Shown here piece after piece: positions 47,140-55,850 of a stretch of 64,000 nucleotides of DNA. The stretch covers positions 1 to 64,000 of the forward strand of contig NC_013037.1 in NCBI RefSeq assembly GCF_000023125.1. The letters run 5' to 3'. The DNA is from Dyadobacter fermentans DSM 18053. Lineage in GTDB: Bacteria; Bacteroidota; Bacteroidia; Cytophagales; Spirosomataceae. The stretch's first letter is position 1, and each line of letters begins with the position of its first letter. The position numbers and the translations under genes were made by a program. The notes below the pieces were generated by a model that was given only the letters and a program-made list of their open reading frames with translations, was not told the origin of the DNA and did no database searches.

Positions 47140-48504
47140 TTACTGGATATTGATCTGTCCGAGCGCTTTCTGAACGTCGATCTTGCTCGCCAGCACCAGG
47201 TACAATGCATTATAGTAGTTGATGCGCGCCAGACGCAGGTCTGTTTCGGACGTCACCACTTCGAGGTAGGTTTTAATGCCCGATTTGTATTGCAGCTGGA
47301 TTACGTCATACACCTCGCGGGCCAGCTCCACATTTTCTTTCTGCGCGAGCAGGTTCGTGAGGTTGCCCTTGTAATTGGCCAATGCAGCCGCATATTCCGA
47401 GTTGACATTGTTTTGCAGTCCTTTCAAATCCCAGTCGAGGCGTTTGAGGGCCCATTCGGCCTGCTTCGTGTTGGCCTTGCGTTTACCGCCCTGGAAAATG
47501 GGTAGCGAGAGCGTCAGCAAGCCGAAGGAGTTCGGATAATTCTTGTTATAAAGGTCCGAAAACTGGTTGTTCTGGAAGTTGAGGTTGTAGGCGCCGTTCA
47601 GCGAAAGATTCGGCAGGTAGCTCCATTTATTGTATTGCAAATTGGCTTCCGCGAGTTTTTTCTGCGTCGCGAGGATCTGGTATTCGATGCGCGCGTTCAG
47701 GTCCACATTCTGCATCGTGTCGAGCGCGATCTCGCGTTCCATTTGCAGGGTATCATAGCTGATTTCCAGCGCTTTGTTCAGCGGATAGCCCATCAGCGTT
47801 TTCAGGTATTCCAATTTGGCCTTCAACACTTCGTCGTTGCTTTTCCTGTTCGCACGCGTGTTGTTGAGCGAAATGGTCGCCCTTTTGAAGTCGATCTTGT
47901 CGGTAATGCCGGACTTGTACTGGTTTTCGGCATCTCTGAGGCTGCGTTCGAGGCGTACAATATCTTCATCGGCTACCTTGATTTGCTGCGTGGTTGCGAG
48001 CACGTCGTAAAATGCCTTCGAAACATCCACAGCCAGGTCCGTTTTGTTGTTCACGGTGTTTTGGCTGGCCGCGAAAAGCACGTCGCCGCGGGTACGTTTC
48101 GCCAGGAGCACGTCGCGGTTGAAAATCTGCTGCGAGAGCGTGAACTGCGCCGCCGAAATGTTGTTAACCCCCAGTTTTACCGGGTTTCCGGCGATAATGC
48201 TCGTCTGTACGATGAAGTTGTGCTGCAAATTGTAATTAAAGTTGATCTGCGGGTACCAGTCGGCCAGTTTGGCGCGGACCTGGTTGGCGGTGATCTGCTC
48301 GTCGATCAGCGATTGCTGGATCGCTGGCTGGTTTTTGATGGCATAGGCAACCACGTCCTGTAACGTTGCCTGCTCTAACACCGGCGCTTCCCGGCTACTT
48401 TCCTGAATACCCTGCGCGAGGGCGGAACCGATAAAATTCAAAAAAAGGAATGCCGAGCTAAGCGCCAAACGCGTCGTTTTTTGTGGCTTAGACCAATAAT
48501 TCAT
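47140..48504 (-). CDS. TolC-family outer-membrane efflux channel
   Basis: A 454-residue TolC-like protein, signal peptide cleaved near GSALAQ, with two repeats of paired long helices and a beta barrel. Typical stretches are LQDVVAYAIKNQPAIQQSLID near the N-terminus and ELAREVYDVIQLQYKSGIKTYLEVV near the C-terminus. ATG at 48504 (MNYWSKPQ) is preferred to an open extension starting at 48702, whose extra residues are not signal-like. It heads the tripartite efflux operon. Confidence 0.95.
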   Translation of the reverse strand: MNYWSKPQKTTRLALSSAFLFLNFIGSALAQGIQESSREAPVLEQATLQDVVAYAIKNQPAIQQSLIDEQITANQVRAKLADWYPQINFNYNLQHNFIVQTSIIAGNPVKLGVNNISAAQFTLSQQIFNRDVLLAKRTRGDVLFAASQNTVNNKTDLAVDVSKAFYDVLATTQQIKVADEDIVRLERSLRDAENQYKSGITDKIDFKRATISLNNTRANRKSNDEVLKAKLEYLKTLMGYPLNKALEISYDTLQMEREIALDTMQNVDLNARIEYQILATQKKLAEANLQYNKWSYLPNLSLNGAYNLNFQNNQFSDLYNKNYPNSFGLLTLSLPIFQGGKRKANTKQAEWALKRLDWDLKGLQNNVNSEYAAALANYKGNLTNLLAQKENVELAREVYDVIQLQYKSGIKTYLEVVTSETDLRLARINYYNALYLVLASKIDVQKALGQINIQ

Positions 48505-48899
48505 GTAGGTGTTAATTAGAATTTGGATAGAGATAACGTGCTTCTTGCTTGGTGATGAACAAGTTGCATAATTGGAAAAAAGTAAGAAAAGGATCAGCTG
48601 TCCGTAGGAAGGAACTGGATCTTGACCCCGGAAAAGAAAGGATTGAGCGGCGTTAGCATGGCCTGTGGGTTTAAGAAATTTTTTGTAAACAATCGGTGAC
48701 ATTATGCTTCTGCGTATAAGCAGCCCCGTTGTCCGATTGTACTTATTAAGGATTAAAATGCGGGAATAGTTTCCGATGCGTTTGAAAAAAATGGGTAGTG
48801 CACCATGAATTCTTTAAAATGTTTAATTTTTAAAGAGAATTGTGCTCTAATGGGACGTTTCAAAGGCATCAGCACTGTGTAAAATTTACGCATTGACCG
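48505..48899. other. Intergenic region of 395 bases between the efflux operon and the symporter gene
   Basis: It should contain the efflux operon promoter; no exact TAnnTTTG box is seen close to the start. An AT-rich inverted repeat (CTTTAAAA at 48812-48819 with TTTTAAAG at 48828-48835, partly extended) lies near the symporter end and may be its weak terminator. The in-frame upstream part of the tolC reading frame (to 48702) is not convincing as protein. Confidence 0.5.
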
Positions 48900-50597
48900 T
48901 TACCCGGCAACCTGCGTTTGCTCCGGCCAGATTTTTTCTATCACCCAGGCGAAGATGATCACGAGCGCACAGCCGATCAGGTTTAGCCAGAGGAATGCCG
49001 TGAGGTCGATCACGTAGCTTGCGATCACGAACATTTCTCCGATAATGCTTCCCCAGAATACCGCCCGGCTGCCGATGTTTTTGAAATAGAATGCTACCAG
49101 GAATATTCCGAGAATTGTACCGTAGAATAGCGATCCAAGTATGTTCACGGCTTCGATCATACTACCCAGGCGCGAGGCATATTGCGCCACCGCAATGCAG
49201 AAGATACCCCAGAAAACCGTCGCCCAGCGCGAGGCGGCCACGTAGTTCCGGCCGTTTTCGTCTTTGCGGATTATCCTTTTATAAATATCGACGATCGTGC
49301 AGGATGCGAGCGAGTTGTAAGCTGCTGCGACGGAGCCCATTGAAGCGAGCAGGATCACCGCAATGAGCAGTCCCACCATGCCCACGGGCAGGTAGTCGAT
49401 CACGAATCGGAGGAAAATGTAGTTCACGTCGTTGGTATCGCCGCCATTCGCTTTGGAAAGCACGGCGGTAGCTTCCTTCCGAACGTCTTTTACTTTACTT
49501 TCCAGGTCGGCAAGTACGGTTCTGGATGATGCAATCGCCTGGGCATCGTCCTGGCGGATGGCTTCGGTCAAGGCCATCACATGCGGGCGCTTCACGGCCT
49601 GGATCTCGGCATGTTGTTTTTCCAAAGCCGCATATTCAGCAGCATAGGGAGTGGATTTGACCTGATCCACAGCCGTTTGATTGAAAAACAGCGGCGGCGC
49701 CGTAAACTGGTAGAATGCGAACACCAGCACCCCCACGAGCAGGATGAGGAATTGCATGGGTATTTTGAGCAAGCCGTTCATGGCCAGTCCCAATTTGCTT
49801 TGTCCCTGCGAACTGCCGGTAAGAAACCGCCCTACCTGCGACTGATCGGTGCCGAAATAGGAGAGTTGGAGAAAGAACCCGCCGATCAGCCCGGACCATA
49901 CATTATATCTGTTGTTGAGGTCGAATGTGAAGTCGATCAGGTTCACTTTACCCATTTTGCCGGCCACATGCAGCGCATCGGTGAACGAAACCTGCCCGGG
50001 CAGGAACTTGACCACCATCACACCCGCCACCACCATGCCGATGGTGATAATGCCCATTTGCTGCAAATGTGTGTGCGAAACGGCCCGCGAGCCGCCGAGA
50101 GTAGTGTAGAGGATCACTACGCCTCCGGAAATAATGTTGGTCCATGTAATATCCCAGCCCAAAATGGCCGATAGTATCAGAGACGGGGCATAAATGGAAA
50201 GCCCGGTGGATAAACCGCGTTGCAGGAGGAACAAAAATGCCGTGAGAGCGCGCGTGCGCAGATCGAAGCGACCTTCCAGGAATTCGTAGGCCGTAAAGAT
50301 TTTCAACTTCCCGAATTTGGGAACGAAAGTCACGCAAAGTACCACCATCGCAAGCGGCAGGCCGAAATAGAACTGCACAAACCGCATTCCATCGGTGTAG
50401 GCCTGCCCGGGCGCCGAAAGGAAGGTGATTGCGCTCGCTTGGGTAGCCATGAGCGACAATGTCACATGGTACCAGGGCATAGACTGCCCAGCAAGCAAAA
50501 AGGAGTCCATCGTGTGCTTTTCACGACTCCGGTAGATCCCATAAAAAACAACAAACAGCAGGGCAAGAGAAAGAACAATCCAGTCGAGCGTGCTCAT
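48900..50597 (-). CDS. Sodium:solute symporter family protein
   Basis: A 565-residue SSS-family (LeuT-fold) transporter with about 13 helices. Supporting marks are MTLSLMATQASAITFLSAPGQAYTDGMRF near helix 2 in order, GGFFLQLSYFGTDQSQVGRFLT in the middle, and GMVGLLIAVILLASMGSVAAAYNSLAS late. A charged, helical insertion of about 85 residues (around 310-395, rich in E, K, A) interrupts the usual helix pattern. The start overlaps the stop of a small membrane-protein gene by 4 bases. The substrate is unknown. Confidence 0.9.
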   Translation of the reverse strand: MSTLDWIVLSLALLFVVFYGIYRSREKHTMDSFLLAGQSMPWYHVTLSLMATQASAITFLSAPGQAYTDGMRFVQFYFGLPLAMVVLCVTFVPKFGKLKIFTAYEFLEGRFDLRTRALTAFLFLLQRGLSTGLSIYAPSLILSAILGWDITWTNIISGGVVILYTTLGGSRAVSHTHLQQMGIITIGMVVAGVMVVKFLPGQVSFTDALHVAGKMGKVNLIDFTFDLNNRYNVWSGLIGGFFLQLSYFGTDQSQVGRFLTGSSQGQSKLGLAMNGLLKIPMQFLILLVGVLVFAFYQFTAPPLFFNQTAVDQVKSTPYAAEYAALEKQHAEIQAVKRPHVMALTEAIRQDDAQAIASSRTVLADLESKVKDVRKEATAVLSKANGGDTNDVNYIFLRFVIDYLPVGMVGLLIAVILLASMGSVAAAYNSLASCTIVDIYKRIIRKDENGRNYVAASRWATVFWGIFCIAVAQYASRLGSMIEAVNILGSLFYGTILGIFLVAFYFKNIGSRAVFWGSIIGEMFVIASYVIDLTAFLWLNLIGCALVIIFAWVIEKIWPEQTQVAG

Positions 50598-50737
50598 TGA
50601 AAACGGGTCATAAATAAATAGAAGAGGACAATTTGCAATGCGAGCATGCCAATGAGTAGAATGTAAAGCTGTTTCCAGCTATTCACAAACGGGGGCAGCC
50701 CGTCGCGGTCCTGCGAGCTATTTTCTTTTATGATCAT
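50594..50737 (-). CDS. Small single-helix membrane protein coupled to the symporter
   Basis: A 47-residue protein from ATG at 50737: polar N-terminus (MIIKENSSQDRDGLPP) then one transmembrane helix (about 23-43) and a short basic tail. The stop codon TGA overlaps the symporter ATG (ATGA), implying translational coupling. Upstream in-frame codons to 50824 are open but less likely. Small partners of this kind accompany other SSS transporters (YjcH with ActP, YhdT with PanF), though the sequence here is not obviously from those families. Confidence 0.7.
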   Translation of the reverse strand: MIIKENSSQDRDGLPPFVNSWKQLYILLIGMLALQIVLFYLFMTRFQ

Positions 50738-50790
50738 GGGTCGGGTTGAGAGGTTTAGTGCTGAAAAATGGCCGGGTATTGTACCACAAG

Positions 50791-50798
50791 CAAAAGTA
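50791..50798 (-). promoter_or_regulatory. Candidate promoter for the symporter pair (-7 box)
   Basis: TACTTTTG on the minus strand matches TAnnTTTG exactly and lies 54 bases upstream of the ATG at 50737. No clear -33 element. Confidence 0.45.
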
Positions 50799-50981
50799 GA
50801 ACGGTTTTGAGTTACTTTTAGCATGTAAAAATGTTAACGAAGCGTTAACGGTAGGCATATGGGCAGCAAGGCGAAGGAACGGAGCAGCTGCGTGGCCAGA
50901 CACAGAAAGCAGGCCGATCGGGCGTGTTAAAACCCCAAACCGGCCTACCGAAAGATAAAAAATTCGTGCGTTGACGAGTGC

Positions 50982-51848
50982 CTAGCTGGCAGTTTCGTTG
51001 ATCAGCCGGTCGACGCAAATGCTCAGGCTATCGCGCCAGTAGGGGATCGAAATGCCGAAAGTACTTTTGATTTTCGATTTGTCCATGACCGAATACGCTG
51101 GCCGCACGGCGCGCGTCACATATTCGGAGGTTTTCACAGGATTGAGTTTGACGGAAGTTTCGCTGAGGTCGAAAACCGCCTTCGCGAAATCGTACCAGGA
51201 CGTAACGCCTTCGTTGCTGTAATGGTAAATGCCGTAGGATGTATTGCCGGACTCGATGATGTCCAGAATCGTAGTGGCAAGGTCGATGGCGTAGGTAGGA
51301 GAGCCCACCTGATCAACGATCACCCCCAGCTGCTCGCGCTCGCGGCCCAGTCGCAGCATTGTTTTTACAAAGTTGTTACCGAATTCGGAGTAAAGCCAGC
51401 TTGTGCGGATGGTGTAATGCTCGGGAAGGATCGCTGCGATAGCGGCTTCGCCTTCGAGCTTAGTCAGGCCGTATATATTCTCGGGTTCCGCCGGATCGGT
51501 TTCTGAAAGCAATTTGGGCACATTTCCTTTGAAGACGAAATCGGTGGAAACGTGAACAAGTGCCGCCCCGTGTTTCCGGCAAACCTCGGCAATGTACGCT
51601 GCGCCGTCGCGGTTCACCTTCCGGCATGTATCCACATCGTCTTCGGCCTTGTCCACGGCCGTGTAAGCAGCGCAGTTGATCACGAATTGCGGCTTTTCGG
51701 TGGCGAGGAGTTGGTCGAGCAGGTCCTTATCGAGGATATTGGCGAATTCTTCGGAAGGGAATGAAATATCGGTGAGATTACGTTCCGTTGAGACTTTTTT
51801 AAGACAGCTTCCCAGCTGCCCCGAGGCACCTAATACAACTATTTTCAT
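50982..51848 (-). CDS. rfbD: dTDP-4-dehydrorhamnose reductase-like protein
   Basis: A 288-residue extended short-chain dehydrogenase. It has the glycine-rich NAD(P) motif GASGQLG at residues 8-14, INCAAYTAVDKAEDD, the STDFVF and YGLTKLEGE (catalytic Tyr-x3-Lys) segments, and the RTSWLYSEFGNNFVKTMLRLG stretch characteristic of RfbD/RmlD, which makes dTDP-L-rhamnose. The rfbABC genes are not in the window, so a related sugar-nucleotide reductase is possible. It is next to a sugar transferase gene on the same strand but separated by 151 bases with a terminator. Confidence 0.88.
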   Translation of the reverse strand: MKIVVLGASGQLGSCLKKVSTERNLTDISFPSEEFANILDKDLLDQLLATEKPQFVINCAAYTAVDKAEDDVDTCRKVNRDGAAYIAEVCRKHGAALVHVSTDFVFKGNVPKLLSETDPAEPENIYGLTKLEGEAAIAAILPEHYTIRTSWLYSEFGNNFVKTMLRLGREREQLGVIVDQVGSPTYAIDLATTILDIIESGNTSYGIYHYSNEGVTSWYDFAKAVFDLSETSVKLNPVKTSEYVTRAVRPAYSVMDKSKIKSTFGISIPYWRDSLSICVDRLINETAS

Positions 51849-51874
51849 TGAGAATGTTTAAAGGACGTTCGTTG

Positions 51875-51882
51875 CAAAGATA
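51875..51882 (-). promoter_or_regulatory. Candidate rfbD promoter (-7 box)
   Basis: TATCTTTG on the minus strand is an exact TAnnTTTG match 27 bases upstream of the ATG at 51848. No -33 element is evident. Confidence 0.45.
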
Positions 51883-51938
51883 GGGAATGCGGTAGCTGGT
51901 GACTGTTTTGGCCGGCCATTATTTTTGTAAAATGCTTT

Positions 51939-51970
51939 TATAAAACAAATGGCGCCAGTAGCGCCATTTG
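51939..51970 (-). terminator. Terminator of the sugar transferase gene
   Basis: CAAATGGCGC and GCGCCATTTG (10 perfect pairs) enclose a 5-base loop; on the minus strand the stem is followed by TTTTATAAAAG. It lies 30 bases after the stop. Confidence 0.75.
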
Positions 51971-51999
51971 ATCTGCATTCATTTTGGATACTGTAATTA

Positions 52000-53370
52000 T
52001 TACTGCCCGCGTCCGAGAACCATCACCTGTACGGTCCTGAATATGAGCTGAACATCATCAAAAACACTATATGATTTAAGGTATTGAAGATCGTATTTGA
52101 GCCGCTCTACGTTTTTGGCCACGGTGTCGGCATAGCCCACATTGATCTGGCCGATGGATGTAATGCCCGGTTTAACAGTCAGCAGGCGCTGAAAATCGTG
52201 CGGAGCGGCTTCCATCAGCATGTCCACGTCGTACTTGTACAATGGACGCGGTCCTACCACCGACATTTCGCCTTTCAGCACGTTTATAAACTGCGGAAGC
52301 TCGTCAAGACGGGATTTGCGAAGGATACGGCCAATCGGCGTGATGCGCGGATCGTCGTCGCCCTTGGAATGCTGCAATCCCATTTTATCTGCATCTACGC
52401 GCATGCTGCGGAATTTGTAAATGTAGAACAGTTCGCCCCAGCGACCCGAGCGCTGCTGTTTGAAAAACACGGGACCCGGCGAGGATATTTTAATGGCTGC
52501 CCAAACCAGGAAGAACACCGGCGCGCCGAGGATCATGACGATGACGGAGAATATCAGGTCGAAAGCTCTTTTAACCGTTTGCTCATTCAAGCTGGAAAAA
52601 GGCTTGGTGTTGATCTGAATAATCGGATACATATCGTGGTACTCGATGGTCGCCATGTTGGTTACAAAGCCACGGAAGTCGGGGACGAGGCGGATTTGGG
52701 TGCGTTGGCGTTCGCCCATTTTGATCACCTCTCTAACCTGCTCATCCGTCATTTCGGACAGACAACAGTATAGGTAGTCGAGCTGCTTGCCTTTGACCAA
52801 TGACTCAATTTCGTCGATACCACTGCCGGAATGCTCGCTTGGTTGTAACATTCCGTAGTAGCGATAGCCAAGCTCTTTACGGTCGTTGTAGAATTCTCTT
52901 ATAAGCTGGGCCAGTTCCCCTCTGCCAACAATCGCATAACGATTAAAATTGTATCCTGCCTGGCGGTACATTTTGAGGAAGATCACCACGGCGGCCCTGC
53001 TGAGGGTCGATGTCGCCACGAAGAAGCAATACGTCATCAGGAATTGGTACCGCGAATAGTCTTCCCCCTGCTTAGTCAAATATAGAAATGCAGTAATCAC
53101 TGCCGCATGTACCGTCACCGCTTTGAGAAAGGCGGCCAGCTGCGTATTAAAATGATAAGAAAGCCGTGTAAAAAGATATGTTTTGAAGATGTGGATCGTG
53201 AAGATCCAAACGAGGTTTGCTACCAGAAGCAAATTGATGTACTCATTTTCCAGAAAGCCGTCTACATTATCGAACCGGAGCAGGTAGGCAACGAAGAAGC
53301 ATAAGTTGAGGAGAGCGACGTCCAACCACAGATGTACCTTGGGCAGGAGGCCTGGATAATGGTTTTTCAT
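52000..53370 (-). CDS. Undecaprenyl-phosphate sugar phosphotransferase (WbaP/WcaJ-like)
   Basis: A 456-residue polyisoprenyl-phosphate hexose-1-phosphate transferase that starts exopolysaccharide or O-antigen synthesis. It has four to five N-terminal membrane helices, a CoA-binding-like Rossmann region (YAIVGRGELAQLIREF), a fifth helix (FDLIFSVIVMILGAPVFFL) and the C-terminal catalytic domain. The latter shows FFKQQRSGRWGELFYIYKFRSM, DDPRITPIGRILRKSRLDELPQ and LKGEMSVVGPRP in order. Monocistronic, with a terminator after it. It borders the surface locus to the right. Confidence 0.95.
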   Translation of the reverse strand: MKNHYPGLLPKVHLWLDVALLNLCFFVAYLLRFDNVDGFLENEYINLLLVANLVWIFTIHIFKTYLFTRLSYHFNTQLAAFLKAVTVHAAVITAFLYLTKQGEDYSRYQFLMTYCFFVATSTLSRAAVVIFLKMYRQAGYNFNRYAIVGRGELAQLIREFYNDRKELGYRYYGMLQPSEHSGSGIDEIESLVKGKQLDYLYCCLSEMTDEQVREVIKMGERQRTQIRLVPDFRGFVTNMATIEYHDMYPIIQINTKPFSSLNEQTVKRAFDLIFSVIVMILGAPVFFLVWAAIKISSPGPVFFKQQRSGRWGELFYIYKFRSMRVDADKMGLQHSKGDDDPRITPIGRILRKSRLDELPQFINVLKGEMSVVGPRPLYKYDVDMLMEAAPHDFQRLLTVKPGITSIGQINVGYADTVAKNVERLKYDLQYLKSYSVFDDVQLIFRTVQVMVLGRGQ

Positions 53371-53614
53371 AAGATGTTAACGTTGAGTAGATTTTGCGTC
53401 GTCGTTGTCGCCCACACTGGATTAATGAAAGGAGAAAACGATTCGATACGCGAAAGCAATGTTAAAACAATAATGCCAATATTCCTAACCGACTACTGTA
53501 AAAAAATCCAACTATATCGTAATCGCTATCAAATATCCTGACATTGTGCTACACTGGGTTAGCTAAATGCGACATCAAAATAATCGACGTCCTTCGAAAA
53601 GGGATGTAAGGCCG

Positions 53615-53670
53615 GGAAATGGCATAAATCGAAAGACAATTATGGCCACAGATTAATTTATGCCATTTCC
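53615..53670. repeat. Perfect 15-base inverted repeat
   Basis: GGAAATGGCATAAAT at 53615-53629 and its exact reverse complement at 53656-53670, separated by 26 bases. Stem length and purity are unlikely by chance in 830 bases. No target-site duplication or element ends can be made out, so it may be a regulator site or the base of an RNA hairpin. Confidence 0.75.
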
Positions 53671-53890
53671 ATTTCGAGGCGAAATTTGTAAGGAATTAGC
53701 GCACAACGCCCAAAAAGCTAGGTTTGCAAGTAATTTTTTCTTGGAAATGTTCAATTCTGGTGAATTGCTTATATATGACTGGTAGTCATAACAATCAAGT
53801 TATTCTTTGATGTAACCGATTTTAGGTTTTTTAAAGGAATGGGAAAATCAAATTTTTACAAACTTGTAGAAATAATTTGTATTATTCATG

Positions 53891-53920
53891 TTTTATTGCG
53901 ACATTTGTGTCGTAATAAAA
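53891..53920. repeat. 13-base hairpin upstream of the DUF1800 cluster
   Basis: TTTTATTGCGACA at 53891-53903 pairs with TGTCGTAATAAAA at 53908-53920 (12 Watson-Crick pairs plus one G-U) around a TTTG tetraloop. It has A-rich/T-rich ends like a bidirectional terminator but no gene ends next to it. It may be a regulatory RNA structure or an operator. Confidence 0.65.
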
Positions 53921-54200
53921 AGTAGCTACTTATCTGAGTGTTGAATGGACGTGGAGACTGGGACTTTTCCGAATCACTTCCTTAGTTAGATTTTGTCGAA
54001 GGCCGTTTGGGGTCATCGCATTGAAGATTGCGCTGTCGTTAAGACCGGCGGAGTTGCGTACAGGCTTATGCCCGTTTTGGACGTACCTGTGAATAGCAAT
54101 GTCCGAATTAAACTTCCTGGCTAGGGCTTTTCTGCCTAAACCGCATTGGGAATTCGATATAACATATAGTGTTAACCGTTAATTTCTCGTTTGGCCTGAT

Positions 54201-55838
54201 ATGGCATTTACAGATCCTTTTAGCGCGCCGCTTACGGCTGCTACCGCTGCCCATTTGCTGAGACGGGCCACATTTGGCCCTACGCATGATGAGATAGCCA
54301 GTTTGGTTGGAAAGACTGCGGAGCAGGCAGTAGACATTCTCATTAACAATTCATCTTATCGAGCCACACCGCCGCCGCCGGTTGAAATGGAGGCGGGAAG
54401 ATCAGATTCGGGGCAGCCGTTTCTGACCAAGGCTTACAGTGTTCAGAGGGATTCGGAATACTACAACTACATTCAGTATTGGTGGGTCGGTTTGATGACT
54501 GAGCAGAATGGCCGCCCGGCAGTTCTGGAAAAGCTTACGGCATTTTGGCAAAATCACTTTGTCACAGCAAGGGCTCAGGTCGCAGATTACCGTTTTACTA
54601 ACAGGTATCTGACATTTCTGCGCGCCAACGCGTTAGGGAATTTTCGTGATATGGCCATCGGCATTACAAAGGATCCGGCCATGCTTATTTTTCTCAATGG
54701 AAACGAAAATACAAAGGGCAACCCGAATGAGAATTACGCACGAGAACTTCAGGAACTCTTTACCGTTGGCCAGAAGGATTTCTCCGGGAATGATAACTAC
54801 ACCGAAGAGGATGTAAAGGCGGCAGCTCGCGTGCTTACAGGGTGGCAAGCGTCAAATCGCCGTAAAGATGGCTCTACGTCCTTTGACACAACCTTCAATC
54901 CCGACAGACATGATACCTCGACTAAAACTTTCTCGACTAAATACAATAGCGCGTCGATACAGGGAAGAAGCGGGCCCACGGCGGGTGACGAAGAATTGAA
55001 AGATCTTGTCGATATGTTGTTGCAGCATCCCGAGACACCTAAATTCATATGTCGAAAGCTGTATCGCTGGTATGTTAATCCTAACGTCACGGATGAAATT
55101 GAGCAGCAGGTTATTATACCACTAGCCAGCTTTTTCGCGAGTAGTGGAAATAACTTCAAAATTGCCCCGCTGTTGAAGAAGCTCCTCAGCAGCGAGATAT
55201 TTTATGACGTCCGAAATATTGGAGCTATAATCAAATCGCCAGCAGAATTAATGATTGGAACTCTTAGGCTATTCAACCAGCCTGTTCCCGACATTACAAC
55301 GGAATATGTGTCTTTCAAGACCATGATGAACTATGTTCTTAGCAGCATGAATGCAATGCAGTTGAGCTTTTTAAATCAACCATCTGTTTTCGGTTCGCTG
55401 CCCTACTACCAAACGGGCTATTCCCGCAACTGGATCAATGGAACTGCACTCGGCCTTCGAGGCTCGCGTATGGATGGCCTGGTTTCACCGTCTTTACAAA
55501 TCAAGCCGGGTTATTTACTGGGTGTCGATATACTAGGCAAACTAAAGGCTATCCAACCGAATTTTGCGAATGTGGCGGCAAGCCCGGCAATAACCTGTGA
55601 ACAAGTCCTGGCCGAATTCTCAAAAAATCTGTATGCCGTTGAGCTATCTCAGGCGCAACGGGATTTTTTGATCGACAAAATCATGATGATGAACAGCAGC
55701 CCCCGTACAACCTGGGTGAAGGAGTGGGATGCCTATCGAGCTGCGCCAACAGACGCTACCAAGCAAAATACGATTCTTTGGAGATGTCGCACCCTGCTGA
55801 GATATATGTTGAGAATGGCTGAATATCAATTATTTTAA
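54201..55838 (+). CDS. DUF1800 family protein
   Basis: A 545-residue protein with the DUF1800 pattern: AAHLLRRATFGPTHDEI near the N-terminus, TAFWQNHFVTARAQV, and NENYARELQELFTVGQ with acidic and basic residues, as in the family. No clear signal peptide is seen at this start. Function unknown; family members almost always lie beside a DUF1501 gene, as here (12 bases downstream). Codons look less GC-rich than in the housekeeping genes. Probably an envelope protein involved with a surface product, by context only. Confidence 0.9.
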   Translation: MAFTDPFSAPLTAATAAHLLRRATFGPTHDEIASLVGKTAEQAVDILINNSSYRATPPPPVEMEAGRSDSGQPFLTKAYSVQRDSEYYNYIQYWWVGLMTEQNGRPAVLEKLTAFWQNHFVTARAQVADYRFTNRYLTFLRANALGNFRDMAIGITKDPAMLIFLNGNENTKGNPNENYARELQELFTVGQKDFSGNDNYTEEDVKAAARVLTGWQASNRRKDGSTSFDTTFNPDRHDTSTKTFSTKYNSASIQGRSGPTAGDEELKDLVDMLLQHPETPKFICRKLYRWYVNPNVTDEIEQQVIIPLASFFASSGNNFKIAPLLKKLLSSEIFYDVRNIGAIIKSPAELMIGTLRLFNQPVPDITTEYVSFKTMMNYVLSSMNAMQLSFLNQPSVFGSLPYYQTGYSRNWINGTALGLRGSRMDGLVSPSLQIKPGYLLGVDILGKLKAIQPNFANVAASPAITCEQVLAEFSKNLYAVELSQAQRDFLIDKIMMMNSSPRTTWVKEWDAYRAAPTDATKQNTILWRCRTLLRYMLRMAEYQLF

Positions 55839-55850
55839 CATTATTAATCC

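Larger units (their letters stand above)
53371..54200. other. AT-rich non-coding region of 830 bases with strong inverted repeats
   Basis: This is the longest stretch without a credible gene in the window. It separates the sugar transferase gene from the DUF1800 gene, which are divergent, so it should hold both promoters; no exact TAnnTTTG box with good spacing was found for either. It contains a perfect 15-base inverted repeat, a 13-base hairpin (both listed) and a smaller hairpin TATGAC/GTCATA at 53774-53790. No tRNA or known RNA is seen. Confidence 0.7.

Noticed and set aside
48505..48702. 66-codon upstream extension of the TolC reading frame
   Set aside because: The open frame exists, but the added residues do not form a signal peptide and the family start is at 48504.
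53332..53541. 69-codon plus-strand frame starting inside the sugar transferase gene
   Set aside because: It begins in antisense of a known gene and continues into the spacer with no protein-like features.
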